Below, piece by piece: positions 34,101 to 49,100 of a stretch of 64,000 nt of DNA (the stretch's first letter is position 1; each line of letters begins with the position of its first letter). The translations under genes and the position numbers were made by a program. This stretch comes from Patiria miniata (lineage: Eukaryota; Echinodermata; Asteroidea; Valvatida; Asterinidae): assembly GCF_015706575.1 (NCBI RefSeq), contig NW_024037051.1, positions 13,179,016 through 13,243,015 on the forward strand, in the 5' to 3' direction. Below the pieces are notes generated by a model. That model saw nothing but the letters and a program-made list of their open reading frames with translations. It made no database searches and was not told the DNA's origin.

Positions 34101-37100
34101 GCGAAGTTTGTCGGAATCGCCTAAATATTGGTGTATATGATGACCTTGACCCACTTAAGACGTGTGCAAATTTTTAGGCGTATGACGTCATCAGACCGGA
34201 AGTTATAATGAAAATGCCCTTTTTCCTTAGAAAATTGCTGAAAAATCAATCCGTACAGATATAATCTTGAATCGCCCATTAAATGATAGCATAAACATTT
34301 GCCTCAACAGTGCCAAGTTCCCAGCTTGTCAAATTGTTCACACAGTTGACGCGACGTCAGCAAAAAATTCCCTTGCCCAAGTTGCGATAGAGAGCTTTAA
34401 AACGTGCGCAGGACTTCCACAATGTGTATAGCACGTACACGTGGCTTTGAAACGTCGTTCAATGTACATTACGTCCCTTCATTCTCGCCAAAAGAGGGCA
34501 GTACATAACTTTAATGGTTGTACTTAAGGCACAGAGCCTTAAGTTTTATGGGATCAAAATAAGGACAGCTGCGCGTCACCAAAAAAATATAACGGCACAC
34601 CGTAAAAAGTGAATGGCGCCCCCATTCGCCTATAAGAAGACTTTTCTCAGTCATTTTTGATCTGCTTTAGGGGAAGTTGGACACATGCATTTTCAAATAT
34701 ATATCACACGTTTTTATTCTACAAGCCACTTTGGGAACTATTTTAAAGATGTATGCCGAAACTTTTCGTCATCGTGACGTTATCAGGGGTCACGTGACAT
34801 CTATTTATAGATTCAATTTTTACAGCCTTATAACTATAGAACTATTTGACCAATTGATCTCAAATTTGGTAGGTATACAGACAGGGAAGTGTTATAAATG
34901 AAAATTGATATGTCAAGGTCACATGACCTTCACTTCCGGTTTTACCGGAAGTGGTTATTTTAGACCCCTATATCATATCTCATGAATTATTAATCTGATT
35001 GGGTTGAAACTTCACATTGATACGAAGCTATATTGACAGATAATTATATTGCATTATTTTTTATACTGTGCACTTAATTATTGTTATGTTATGACGTCAT
35101 GAATATTTAATGAGGCAATCTTTACAGTCCTATAACTATAGAACCATTTGACCGATTGATCTCAAACCTGGCAGGTATACAGACTGGGAAGTGTTACACA
35201 TGAATATTGGTATATCCCGGTCATGTGACCTCTACTTCCGGTGTTACCGGAAGTGTTAATTTAAGACCCTAATTATCATATCTAATGAATTAGAAATTTA
35301 ATTGGGTTGACACCTTATATTAGTATTAAGCAACATCAAAGGATAAATATGTAGCATTATTATTAATGGGCAGTTTAATGTTTTCATATTATGACGTCAT
35401 GAATATTTAATGAGGCAATCTTTATAGTCCTTTAACTATACAACTATTCGACCGATTGATCTGAAACTTGGTAAATATATAGACCGGGAAGGGTTATAAA
35501 TGAAAATGTATATGTCAAGGTCTCGTGACCTTTACTTCCGGTTTTTACCGGAAGTGCAATTATGTAAGATAATAATTTCAATTTTAAAAGTTAGAGATTT
35601 TTGCAAAAATCATTACATTATTTTCTACTATCCAATAGACAATCAAAAACAAGTTGGGAACAGCTCTGTGGTTGTTCAGTTACAACCACATCTAGTTTTA
35701 TTTACTATCGAGTGTGAAACAAATTGGGATGTGATGTACTCGCATTCTCATACATGCTGGAAGGTAGGATAGTTAATTTGAATTTTATAGTCGGCAGTCA
35801 CTGTGGTCACAGTGCATGCCATTGGTTACATGTCATCAACTGCACCTTCACCACCCGTCTAATAATCAACAAATCGATCCAAAATATCTGTTCGAGTGTC
35901 GACAAACTACAATCCTAGGGCTGTCACACAGCTTCAACTTGGCTTCCTTTGACAATAACTTGATATTGATGAGATTTCCCTTAGCCCACAGAAAGTCCAA
36001 TTTTGTGCCTAAAAATTACAAACCAACGGACAGAAATGAAGCCGCCATGACACCCTAGTGCCCCACTTAACTTGACTTAAGACACGTCCAACCGCACTTA
36101 GATTTAAGTCACGAAAATAAGAGGGGCACTTGGTGAAAATGTTTCATGAATACTGCTTAAATATTAAGACTCGTCTAAGTTGCACATTTAAAGGGAAGAT
36201 ACAACATTTGCAAACATCAAGAAACGAAATGATCAAATAATCACGAAATACCTTACTGGATTGTTAGGGAATGACAGTCTATAGCATCATGTAAAGTTGT
36301 GGCTCCTAGTGTGCTGACATTTTCAAGAAAAACTATTTTTCCAACGCTGGTCGGCCGACCAGCGTTGGAAAAAACTGGCTTTTTTTCAAAACGTGCTCCT
36401 AATTTTCATATGTAGTTCGTCTGCATTTTCTTTGCAATTGATTACACACCTGCTAGACTGATTCTCTGAACTTACAATTCCCCAAAGTCTATAAATTGCT
36501 CCGTTTCATCTTGATTGGGGTCAGGGAACCAGACTACAAGAATATGATTGGTTTTCTTGTTTTTTCCAGCATATACAAACCCAAAACGTGAAACAAGTCA
36601 GTGTTACAATATTTGCTATAACATACTAATCTCCAAATCCATTAATTTCTGAAAACTGCAGCAAAAGCAAATGTTGTTCATTCCCAGTTGGGTGCTTACA
36701 TTTTGATGACCTGAAGTTTAGACTCGTATTCATGACAGAAAACTCACAAGGATTACCAAATTTGTTCATGAATCATAGAGAGGTTTAGAAAGCCTCATAT
36801 CATGCTGATACATGTAAAACTGAAGTACTACTTCTGATCCATCTTGTTTAATGAAGACGACAGACATCCCCGTAAGGATCCTTCCAAATTCTCCTCAATT
36901 CAGGGGGAGCCATAAGCCCAAATAAACAGGCATGCACCTTTTCCTTGAATCTGCTGATTTCCCCGGTTTTTTTACTTCTCATGAGTGCCATTACAAATTG
37001 AAAAATAATGTACAAAGTCTTGTGTGGTTTGGAATTTCATCGTTTTTTTTCTAAATTCCCAGTTGCATGCCTGAATAAAGTAAAAGTGCCTAAACTCAAC

Positions 37101-40100
37101 CTATTTTTAATCCTGCTAAATTTTCAAAACAAAAAAAACCATACTCACAGTGACAGATTTAGAAAAATATCAGTGAGAGTTGGGGATAAGAAACATTTTA
37201 AATAACAAAATCAAATCAAAATTGTTATCAACACTGATCTATGCAAAGAATTATTTCCGATTTCCCAATAATATGTGTGTTTACATTGATATATCCTTGC
37301 AATATTTGCTTATTGTAAAATGTTCCAAATGGACATTTCTTTCTTCAAAGTTTAAAGCGAAGCCCCCAAAACCCCTATATTGCATCAAATTGCCAAAAAC
37401 GAAAATAATTTGCTATACAAGTCGTGAACAAGATTTGAGAAATCTGGCCAAATCAGTCATCTAAACTTAATTTACTTTGTCACCTCTTCTTCCCATTCAT
37501 TCCACAGGACCTGACCAGCAGTTCCTTCTCTTCCGTGTCGTGGCCCAAGCCCCTAACCAACCGTCCCCCTAGTGAGTTTGATAACCTTGGGATGAGACCC
37601 AGGCCTGCTGGTTTCATCACAAACAGACCGGCTTCTAGTATCGACAGCCTGGCAGGGAGTCCAAGGGAGGGTGGCGGTCGGCAGCAGCATCACGTGCACA
37701 CGCACCATCACTATCATCAACCAGGTCTGTGGAGCGTGTCCCATGAATGTTATCAACTTATTGTCCCTACATCTCACCAATGTTTTGCACAATGTAACTT
37801 TGGACTAATGTTGTGCAAACCCTACCGGAAGCTTAAACTGAACCGGACCCGAAACCGACTTCGGGTCAGGTTGGGTCGTTTTTTCCATCATTTTAGTCGG
37901 GCAGGTTGGCTAAGCCATCTTGTAAAAAACCTGAAATATGCCAAAAACAAAAAAACAGTTTGGAAATTCAAGCGGGGTAATATTGTTGCAGAGTTTTACT
38001 GTGCCCTGTATGACCACAGAACGGAATGGTACGACCAACATCAACCACTGCCCGAATGTGCATGCCGTTTGCAGTCTATAATGTGTAGGCCCACCAGTGG
38101 GTAATGTTAGGAGTCTTCACCATACCATACGGTATGATTAGCTACTGAGAGAAGACGATTTTCGCGCAATGCGGGTCAGTTCAGGCAGAAAAACTAGGCA
38201 CAGTTGCTGAAGCCAGATATTTGTTTTCTTTCGGGTCGGTGCGGTTTCGAGTCGGTTTTTGTTTGAATTTTTGTCGGGTCGAGTTGGGTCGGATTTGGGA
38301 GTTCAGTTCCAAAATTTCATTTCGGATTAGGTTTATATCTATGTTTCGGGTCGGTTTGGCCTGGTCAACCCGACCCCATTACTTTGGACAGGCTTTTTAG
38401 GTAAATGTACCACTTTCTTCCCAAACTGTTTGCTAAGTTTACCTGAATATTAAGGCCAGTATTATGCTCCTTTGATTCTATTTCAGTCAGCAAGAGCCTT
38501 CCCACCAGCCCAGCACGCCCCAAATCACCCCCGCATGCCACACTCTCCAGACCCCCTGATTCAGAGCAGACGTCCCCTGCCAAACACTCACCAACTCAAG
38601 AACTCAGCAAGAGAGTAGAACCAAAAGGTGAATTAGTTTGAGCAAGTTTACCGCCATGCAATGTTTCCTCGATTTGGCAAATTAGTTTTACCCATCATTT
38701 TAAAGATTTGCACCATGTTGCTAACGCACGACTTTGGACGGTGATCCCTGGCTACATGTCACACATATGACTAACAGCTTCTGACTGAAGCGCCCTTGAA
38801 CAAAGACATTAAATCATTGGGTGGATAGTTCAGTTGGTAGAGTGCTGTTCCAGTGTTCTGGTGGTCTCGGGTTCAGATTAGTGGTGGGATTTAAACATGT
38901 TAAATACGGATATTCAGTTTGAACTCCACTATTTGGTTTCGATTTTGGGAAACCGGATATTCGAAACCAACTTTTACACAAACTAAGCCTTACATTTTTG
39001 TTTGACACAGGCTACAGAAAACAACTGTAACACCCCTGATTGTAACTTTATTCATTTGCTAGTGGTCTTCTTTGTATATGAATAGCCTGCCCATTCAACT
39101 AATCAGAGAATTCCCATCCATTTTTTTCCCTCTCAACATTACAGTTTTGGAGTGTTTTTGTAAAGGCTCAGTGGTCATTGAATCCTGCAAATTATACCCA
39201 GTCAGTGGGAGGACATTTCATGCAGCACCTCAATCGTCGCTTTTTGTGAGCTGGATGGGAACATCCAGTGAAATCAGATAACCGTTATTTGGTTTGAAAA
39301 GAAATTAGAATAACCGGATTTTGAAATCTCTGATTTCTCCCACCACTAGTTCAGATCCTGCTGTCATCAACTTCTTCGGTTAACCACAGTTGAAAGTCTG
39401 TGTAACATATGAATGTTCTTTTTTGGGGGGTCTCACTTGTATGGAAAGTCTGTGTTTTAAATGTTTAAACCGATATTCATAAATACCTAAGACAGTTTAC
39501 GCATTCCTATTGGTTGAGAGCCTGTCACGTCTTAAATGGATGATAAAGACATGGCTAACTGGTCTTAAACACTTTTCCAGTGTCGCATGAAATTTGGACT
39601 CCGATGAAATCCGGTTCCTTTTAACGTTTCATTGGTTGAACGTTCACATTCCTCACGTATGCATGCGCAATACTACCAGTGAATCAGTATTTCATAGTCC
39701 GAAATTCACACTACACCAGCCCAGCTGCGTTTTGCATGACATCGTGCAATACGCCCGACACGCACGCCAATGTCCTTATAAGGTAACGAGTTGTAGAGGA
39801 GCATTCCATATTATAGTCAGAGGGGTGTTTCGTAAAACATGAAGTAAAGTTGTTGAACAAAATGGTTGGCAATGTCTAGTTTTTGCCTTTTTAAATTTTT
39901 GGACCAAAACGTTTTTTGACCGAAAAGGTATTTATGAATGGGAATAAATATGTGTTTGGTCGGTATTCAACACTCAGTTTAAGACCGGTGGGAGTCTGGA
40001 TGGGTGATAATTACCCATCCAGACACCCACCGGTCTTAGACAGAGTGTTATAATACCTCCCGAACACACATTTATTTCCTTAACACTACAGTGTTCATAA

Positions 40101-43100
40101 AATTAAAACTTTTTATTACTAGGAAGTCTAAGTTGCATCCAAAGTTAATCTTAGAAATAGATACTAAAAATCTGTTACAAGTCAATTATTTTTCATTTGA
40201 TTATTCTTGAACTCAGATGCGCCGTCATGGCACGACCGTTTCACATACCACGATGACATGGACATCCCCGACACAGCCCGTCACAGACTCGGACGTACCT
40301 ACCCAGACACACTACGGTCCACATACCCGGCCCCATCCGGGCACAGACCTGCTAGCAGTGCTGTTACAAGGGGCGGGGTTTCAATCGAGGGCGGGACCTC
40401 AACCGACGGGTACCAGTCAACGGGGAGACGACAGAGGAACGTCAACATGGAAGATGTTGAAGATTGGTTGAGCAGCCGTCTGAGAGACAGAAGAGAGGTA
40501 TTGAAACGTATGGTTCAACTTGTTATTGTCCGTAAAGGATAGACCTTGCGTAAATGCTATCAATACTATCATGAAGGCCCCCTTCAATGGCAGAAAGCAT
40601 TGTGCTAGCTATTGTTCAGATAATCCACATCGGGGCAGCTGCTTTGCACAGTAGCGTGCACAATGGTTCTCCTTTCAATGGGGCCCTGTGTGTGTACAGT
40701 GATCACAAGTCTGACCGGGCCGAAATGCCTCATCGGGCCTGTGTTTATCTATGGTTAATTACCATGGAAGGACTGTGAACAATTTTACTCCCACCGTTTC
40801 ATTGCAAGTTACTGACCTGCTTAGGTGTTAATGCAACCTGCCATATGAAATGTCTTGATAGCAGGATATTATTGAGAAAAAAACTGTGAGTTTCCCAATG
40901 GCATCTGGATTAGAACTTTTTTATGCCAGTACACCATACTCCCATAAAAAGCAGTGGGACATTCAGCGTTAGGCAAAAAAAAAGAAGAATAGTTCTGCTT
41001 CCAATTACCCTATTTTTAGGCCGCGACCCTAAACATTTTATCGGCAAGTCAAACAAAAATATAATGATAAATGGATATATAAATTTTAAAAAATCCTGTT
41101 GTCTTTTCTGTCTTCACAAAACACTTCTCTACAACCCTTTTGCAAAATGGTTTGGCAGGAAGAGGACTTGCCACCTCGGCCAAGACGAGTGGCTTTTGTG
41201 GAGGATTATGAGGAGAGGGACCGATCTCAGCGGTCCTTCTATCATGAGAAGCTAGGACCAGTCGCATCACGGTTCACGTAAGATTGTCATTTATTTTGTG
41301 TTTCCTGAATCCCAGTAAACAACTGATGGAAAGATTGACTATCAGGCATGAAACTTTTTCTCGGATCTGATGATTTTACTCGCTTTTTACTTCTCATGAA
41401 TACCTTTACAAATTAAAAACACTGAACAAACTTGTGTATGGTTTGGAATTTCCTCGTTTTTTTTCTAAATTCCCAGTTGCATGCCTGACTACACAAGGCT
41501 TCCAACGGGAACTGTTTCAGGTTCATGGGGACTCTTTTATCCAAGGTTTTGTTCAGCACAACAAAGGGAAATTACCTTTACATCTTCTGACCGTCTTTTC
41601 CATATTTTATGGATTGTCTGAAAACTTAGAAAGAGGAGGAATACTGTAAGTGTGAATATAGTGTTTTGACTGAAAATGCGCCTTCAGTCTGAAATATGAA
41701 AGTCAGAGAACATTTGCAGCATTGGTTTTTATACTTTCAAGATTGATTTCTTGCAGGCATGAAAGTAGTGACAGCGAAGCAGACTCGGACCTGCTATCCC
41801 AATGCAGCGACACAGCAGTGGATTACCAACGGGCTACCAGCTACCCTGCATCTCACGTCATAGACGATCCCCATCGGTACCCCGTCAGAGAGCCGGGGGA
41901 CCAACCTTACCACCTGCGGCCGCGCAGCAAGCCAGCTGGTGCGGCCAAGAAGAAGCGCGCTCAGCCCAGACCCAAGAGCTTGCTCCTGCCCGTGCCCAGC
42001 AGCCGGAGCCAGAGGGTGCGGTTTGAGGAGGCGTTGGAGGCAGACGCGACGGGACCGATGAGCAGCATCAGGAAGCGGCTGAATAAGGAGAACAGGAAGC
42101 ATGCCAGACAGAAGGAGGTCAGCATCTTGTGCATTTTAACCAAGATTGCAACCGTATATGTGATGCGATCAAGCTAAACAAGTCGTTTGTGGGGAACTTT
42201 CATTTGGAGATGCAGGCCAAAAATAGGGCCACTTCATCACATCACTTTAATAATCACATCTCTTGGTGTTCCGACTTCCATAATATTTAAACTAAAGATG
42301 GTACCAGCATGCAGTTTTCACAGCAGTAATGCTGATATTGTGCTTTTTCAAATCTGTCAAAAAAGAATTGACCAGGGTCGACAAAAGACTCACTTAGGCC
42401 AAAAAAAAAAAGTCTCCGGTTTCTGGTATGGAGCTTGTCCAAAAAGTGGTGCGGCGACGCGGCTTTTTTTTTTTTTTACCCGACTTTTTTGCTTCAAATG
42501 TCGGCTGATGACTGCAAATGGTGCCCGACTAAACTTAGTGCAAATATATGGGAGTCCAGAGAGACCACATAAAGCTTATTCTCGATCATAACCCCATCTA
42601 AAAACACGTTAAAATTGTGCAGCAGCAGAATTCCAGTCAAACCAGTGAGTTTGGCGGTTTTGAGACATCATCTTTCATTGAAAAAAAACTTTTTCATTTT
42701 GCCGACGCGCATGGCTACGGCGACGCGCGCAGATACCAGAAACAGGAGACTTTTTTTTTTTGGCCTTAGCTTGATCACATCACATATATCCTAGTCATTT
42801 TCTAAATCGTGGCTTCTTCTCAAGATTGGATTTCGACTTCAACTTGGATTCCAAAATATTTGAAACAGTTGTAGTGAAAGTACCCTAAATATTTGGCCTC
42901 ACCACTAGACGATTTGAGTGTCTCTGTAGTAGGAAAGTGAGCTAAAATGTAACTGAATAGTTTCGGAGCATGAAGCTGATGTACTGGCTGAAGCGTTGAA
43001 CAAAGTTTAAGTTTGAAAAGCCACTAACAATGCAATAGTGATCCCCTTCACTCAAATACAGTCCAAATAAAATTGTTCAACACAAGCAACATTGATTTAC

Positions 43101-46100
43101 AGAGCACTTTACTGGAGGTGTTTCTATACCACTTAATAATTATTTTAACCCTTAATGATATAAAATTATGTACAGTAGTCCACAGCTTAGTAGGTGGCTA
43201 ATTTAGTCAATAAGTCAATAATAAGTCAATACAGTGGAACGCCTCTATAATGAACCTCGCGGGATCCACAGAAAATATTTGTAATAGTGATCGTTCGGTA
43301 TAGGGATTTTAAGCTGCCGGTGCTCCGGTACCCACTTTTCAATAAATGGCGCCCTCCAGAGCTTCACCCTGCACGCCCTGGTAGTTACTGAAAGACGACT
43401 TCGAACACATGCCGACTATTGAATTATGTAATTACACAGTTTTGAGCTTACTACCTACTTTATGCCTTGGGGAAATAATAGCCACTTGTCGCTCTTCGGT
43501 TGACGGTTTTCAACAACAATGTTCGGTTGGTTTTGTACACAATAATCGGGAGCCAATGACGATGTTCGATATAGCCGAATGTTCGGTATAGCGGTGTTCG
43601 GTATAGCGACGTTCCACTGTATTTAGTCAATGACCATCTCTACCCCCTCCAGATTCCTGTTTACTCCTAGCTGGAGAGAAGTGTCTTGCCCAAGGACATA
43701 ATGCAACTCCCACGTGCTGATTTTAAATGCTGCTTCTGAAGTGCAGTTCAAAGATGTAAGGTTCAGTAACAATGAGTAATTTTGGTTTTTCGTAGGTTCT
43801 GCGCTATGTGTATAAGAGCAACCTAGACGAAGCTAAGAGCGGTCTCAAGAAGCAACTGGACCGAAATAAGAGAGTCTTAGATAAACAGGTAAACTAGCAA
43901 CACACGCATTAGTTTGCTGAGCATACGTTTCCATGTATAATGCCTAAAAATTGCCCAATATTCAGTGGTTCTTGGCCAGAAGTCTGGTTATTTTTTTTGT
44001 ATACCAGTTTTCGTATGCGAATCCGTGTTTGTTACTTTCAACTGAGAAGTACACATAGACTAGCGATTGTTTTGTATTTGATTTCTATATCTGTGCCTCA
44101 TTGTCTGTTTACAACTCGGACTAATTATATTATATAAAAATGATCCTTTTTCAGGACGCAGAATTCAGAAAGGTTTTCAGTGGTCCCAAGACCAGCAGGT
44201 ACCAGCCAGCACAGAAATACAGCAGTATGTATTACTATAGTGTTTATTTCTTTAGCTAGGGATATGAACGCCGACATACAGAATCTGAAGTACCTATATT
44301 TTTCAAAGGTGTCACCATGCAAATTTCTTTACCCGATTAGAAGAAAGTGTAGACAAATTCGGTGACAGCCATTTTCTGAGGTGGCACTGTGGTGGCACTT
44401 TGATGAACCCAGGCTCGCGTGAGTCGCACTCGTGTAATTCGCATGCACTCCGGGCTCCTTCTACCAACAGACCAATAGTGTTACCAAAATAGGCGCGGGC
44501 TTCGTCTTTAAGAATGCGTGCGGCATGCGTGCAAGTGTAGCACCACCACAAAAACAAAATTTGTTTGGTGGATTCCACTACAGGTTGATATTCCAAGTTC
44601 ATTACCTCAGGCATTCTGAACGGGAACTAGCAGCCAGTATTCCAAGTGTGTTCCCGGCTGAAATTGGCTGTTCCCAAGCATTGGCATTTGTTCTGAATTG
44701 TCCTTAGGCTTCCCCCAGTAGAATCTACAAGTGTTCCTTCTGGATGATCCTTTATTCCTAACCCCCAGATCCTTCGAACCCCCAGTAGGTTTCTGAATGG
44801 GGTAGATACATTGCATGGGGATAGATGCTTCTTGGAAGTTTCGAGTGCAAAAAAAAAATGTGCAACTGGGGACCAGAACATTGAAAGATATTGGATGATA
44901 CCCGAAGGTTTCTAGCAAAAATCGTAAGAGACTATTATTGGAAAGGCTTTAAAGAGGTTGTGGAATGCTCGAAGACATTTCCGTCATTTTTCGGGTATAT
45001 GTAGCCTAAGGTGTGATAAAATAAAAACGACTATTGTGTCTGTCATGAAATGAGTACAAAAGGTACTTTTGAGAGCTGTTTTTCAGGTCCTGTTTCGACC
45101 TGAACGTGCAATTTGTGTAAAAGTCGTCGTTGGGGGCAGCAAACAAAACATAGTAAATCGTGACGTAATAAACAGGACTCCCGATGCAGCGTAGTATAAA
45201 CGAGTCCTGTTTATTACGTCACGATTTTTCTCATTTTACAAAGAACCCGACGACTGTTGATTTCAATTATGCGCTCGCCGACCAACAAATTACTCGATGA
45301 ATTTCAGTTTTATAAACATATAAACGCACATTACAAAAGAATGGGACTTTGTCATTATGATATATATGGTTCTACTCTACAATAAAAAAATATAAAAACA
45401 AAATGACTTTCAGCATTCCACAACCTCTCTAAAGGTAATTTATAACAATCATTAGTGTTGTGAATGATATTATCGTGTTGTGATTTTATAGAAATGCATG
45501 TTATTCTTTCAGACAAAGTGACAGTAGAGAGACCGTCACGCATCACCTCAAGGGGCCCCATCAGGTCTAAACGCAAGCGCAGTGCCTCGGCTAGTCCCAC
45601 CATGCACAGACACAAACGATGTGAGTATCCCTCTTATTTCAACGTTCTGGTTCCCAGAGTTTGGATGATAGGACTACAAAGATGTACATTTGTGTATTCG
45701 TATCACAGGGATAATCCTTCTTTTTTTGTCTTTCAGAGGGACTTATCCTTTTTCTTTTTCCTAGTATCTTTGTCATACGCAAAGTGAGCAATCTTTGCCT
45801 GTCCTGATGATTGTTGTTGGTCCTTTGTCATTTATAGAGAGCTTCCTTTCTTATCTGTTTATTTAACTGGGAACTCCAGAGAAAGAATCTCCAAACTGCA
45901 GAGGATCCAGAACTCTGCCGCTCGCTTGGTATCAAGAGCTAGGAAGAGTGAATATATAACACCTGTCCTTAACAATCTGCACTGGTTGCCAGTACAGTCT
46001 TGCATCCAATATATGGTCATTCTCACCATCTTCAAAGCTATCCGTGATCTGTGTCCAGCCTACATCTCAGAACTACTTGTGCCTTAAGCCCTGTCCGCAC

Positions 46101-49100
46101 TGGACTTTTTTTGGTCAAACTAACCGAGACTATGGGTACTTTTCCCATTTTAAGTCCAGTGCGGACAGCCTAGGACGTTTTCCTCTCGGTTACTTTTCCT
46201 GAGTCCAGCGGTTACTTTTACTGGCCAACTGCTGCCCAGGAAAACTTCCCACGCGCCCAGGAAAACTGACCAGGTCACTTTTCCCGAGACAATAAGTCCA
46301 GTGCGGACAGTGCGAGTCGGTAAAAGCAGCTCAGGAAAGCGTACATCCGGCTCGAGCGCCCTGTTATGCATACAGAGACCGCACGAACCTGCACGTGCAG
46401 TGGCCGAACATTTTGTAGGAACACGCTGCGGTGTATCATCAAGTCCGAGCGGTAAAATCTCGTTAAAATATATATTTCAATGGACAAATACATACACAGA
46501 GAAGAGAGATCACGTTCTGAGAATTAATTTGCGGAAATTCTCTTTCTCCACCGATGTATGTTATTTTCTACGATCCAAATTCGTCCTGATACGCTACTGT
46601 AGTCATGCACGGAACATCATGGTCCGGTACCGTACGTGGGCCGTAGTCACTGGTTCCTGGCCCACATCATAGCTTCGATTCTGTAAGCATGCGATGGGAA
46701 CCAACCAATACTGATGGCACTGCTGCCGCACGGAACATCGTACAGCGGCATGGCTTCGACGACGTGCATCACAAATGCCGTCAGAATTTTAGGCCTTTTC
46801 GTCAAGATTTAGCGAGTCAAGATGAAATAATATCGTGTAAACAATTATGTTGTGCATGCACATGGCGTGTGTAATATTACTGTGCGTATCGGCGGCTGAA
46901 AATGTGATCGGTAATTTGTTTTCTGTGCATGGTGAGTCATTATACTGACACTGTGACAGCTCGGTTACTTCTCCAAAGCGGTCTGGGTAAATTTTCCCGT
47001 GTCGAAAGTCCAAGTGCGGACAGTGGTCACATTTGACCGTTTCTCATTTTACCATCGTCTCGGTAAAACCTTCCAAAAAAAAAGTCCAGTGCGGACACGA
47101 CTTTACATCCCATCAAGGCCCCTAAGATTGTCTTTCCTGGACAAATGAAGAGCTATGGTGAAAGAGCATTCGCATGTGGAGGCCTTAGACTTTGGAACAC
47201 TCTCCCACTGTTACCGCGCTCAATGGCTGATCTGGAATTGTTTAAGAAATGCCTTAAAACACACCTCTTTGAAAATAGTTTCCAATAGACTGCTCAGACT
47301 ACATGTACTTGTTTATGAATTGTCAAGTACATTGAGAGCTCCTACGGTCCTGAAATGGGCTATAGAACAACGTGTTATTATGAATTATTATTAAAATGAA
47401 AACCAGGGTACATGGAAAAACAGAACAGATTCACTATTCTTGTGCTTGCGAAAATGCAATTTACACCATAAAGTTAAAGAGCTCATCACTGTCCACACTT
47501 TTGAACAGCAAGTTCCGAGATTTATATTTTGGGGTTGGGTTTCTTTAACGAGTACCTGTGGGTTTTTTTTCAATCAGGTACCCGATTTCTGTACTATCCG
47601 TAAATGCACACCCCTATTTCCTGGCAGTTCTCTATTTTACTTCCTTGTGAATATCCCTTTTCCTTCTTTCTTTCCTCGTGAGTATCCAGTGACCATTCAC
47701 CCCTCGTCCAGTCAGAGCTCTTTGTCTTCACCACTGACCCTTCTTTTTGTTCCTCTGTCTTTTCTTCAGTGAGTATCGGTGACGATGAGATGCTGCCCAC
47801 CGTCATGCAGGAGTTTCCCTTTCTGCACGTCTCGCCCCAGACGGCCCACGACATGTGGGCCAAGCAGATGCGACAGATGGAGCAGCTGACCAAGATGGGC
47901 CTGGATCAGAAATACAAGAAGACCAAGACCCAGCTCAAGGTAAATGGGCTTCCATGCACGTATCCTCCCTCATTAATCATGAAAAAAAAATTTGAAAGGT
48001 GCAAACTATAAGCCACTGCACAGCTGTGTGCTGAGCGAAAAGTCATTTGAGGCCGTTTGCTCAGCATTTAGCTTATAAGATATTCCCGTGTGCGGTGAAT
48101 TTTTGCTGAGAATGCTGCCTTGTGAGGCCATGAGGCTATCCTATTTGATTTTTGTTTCGCCTTGCTAGGCGAAAAACTCACCATGTGCGGTCAACCTGAG
48201 CTACGTGCTGAGCTAAAAAGATTAACTAGCCAATGAAATCATGTACTCTGTACACGTGATTTTAAGATATTTTTGTGCGAATCTACCAAAGCCTGCTGGT
48301 GTTTGTCCCCGTTTTTTAAATCACGTGACCGACTAATGAATAATGTGCTTTCATTGGCTAGTTAATCTTTTTAGCTCAGCACTTAGCTAAGGTTGACCGC
48401 ACACGTTGAGTTTTTCGCCTCACGGTCTCGCGAGGTAGAAAATTCAGCAAAAATTCACCGCACATGGTCATATTTTGTGAGCTACCTGCTGAGCAAACGG
48501 CCTTGACTGACTCTTTGCTACACACGTAGCTCTCTTGTGCAGCGGGCTTATAGCGCCATTGCCCACTGTGCGCCTATTAAGCAAAAGTATTTGTCTCACA
48601 TGCATAAGTGTAATTCAGAATAATATTCCAGGTTTGATTCCTTTTTGTCCCTTTCAGATGGAGGATGCAGAGAGACGGCAGGAGACCCTTCTCAAAATCA
48701 TGAAGAAAGAGCTAGGCCACAACCAGAGGATGGTTAGTCTCATGTGCAACCCTCTTTAATAAGCAAGACTTAAATTGCAAGACAAAGGGTCTCACCTTGA
48801 ATCTATCAAGTTATCTCTGGTATTAGGCCCCCTGGTAGGAGGGGAGCAAGGAATTGACAGTTTTAGAGGCGGGAGAAAAACCCCTGATAACATTTCTGCG
48901 GAAAATTCACGTTGGCTCCGGCAGGATTCAGACCCTGGTCACAGTGATGGAAGGCGAGGCACGTATGTTCATAGTGTATTGCCTGTGTAGTCACTTAATT
49001 CACTTATGGACTTACGTGCTGCACATGCGCAGTGTGAGACATCCACTAGTCTTTGCATGTTGCGACATTTTACCAACAAACTCTGGCGCTACGGTGGCAT

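Larger units (their letters stand above)
32890..36187. mobile_element. Old composite insertion in CEP95 intron 6
   Basis: GGGCCGTATTCACAAAACTC at 32900 and AACTTAAGACAATACTTAAG open it. Diverged GACTTAAGACA, ACTTAGATTTAAGTC and CATGAATACTGC near 36070-36160 appear to close it in reverse. Within it are T-rich 33356-33410, GTTCCCAATT/AATTGGGAAC (33312-33331), and the tandem units described separately. Confidence 0.4.

Noticed and set aside
41794-42102. 102-codon minus-strand frame
   Set aside because: Shadow of the CEP95 exon 41757-42117.
46301-46672. 123-codon plus-strand frame inside the Harbinger-like element
   Set aside because: No transposase motifs, and it overlaps the internal repeats of the element; considered non-coding.
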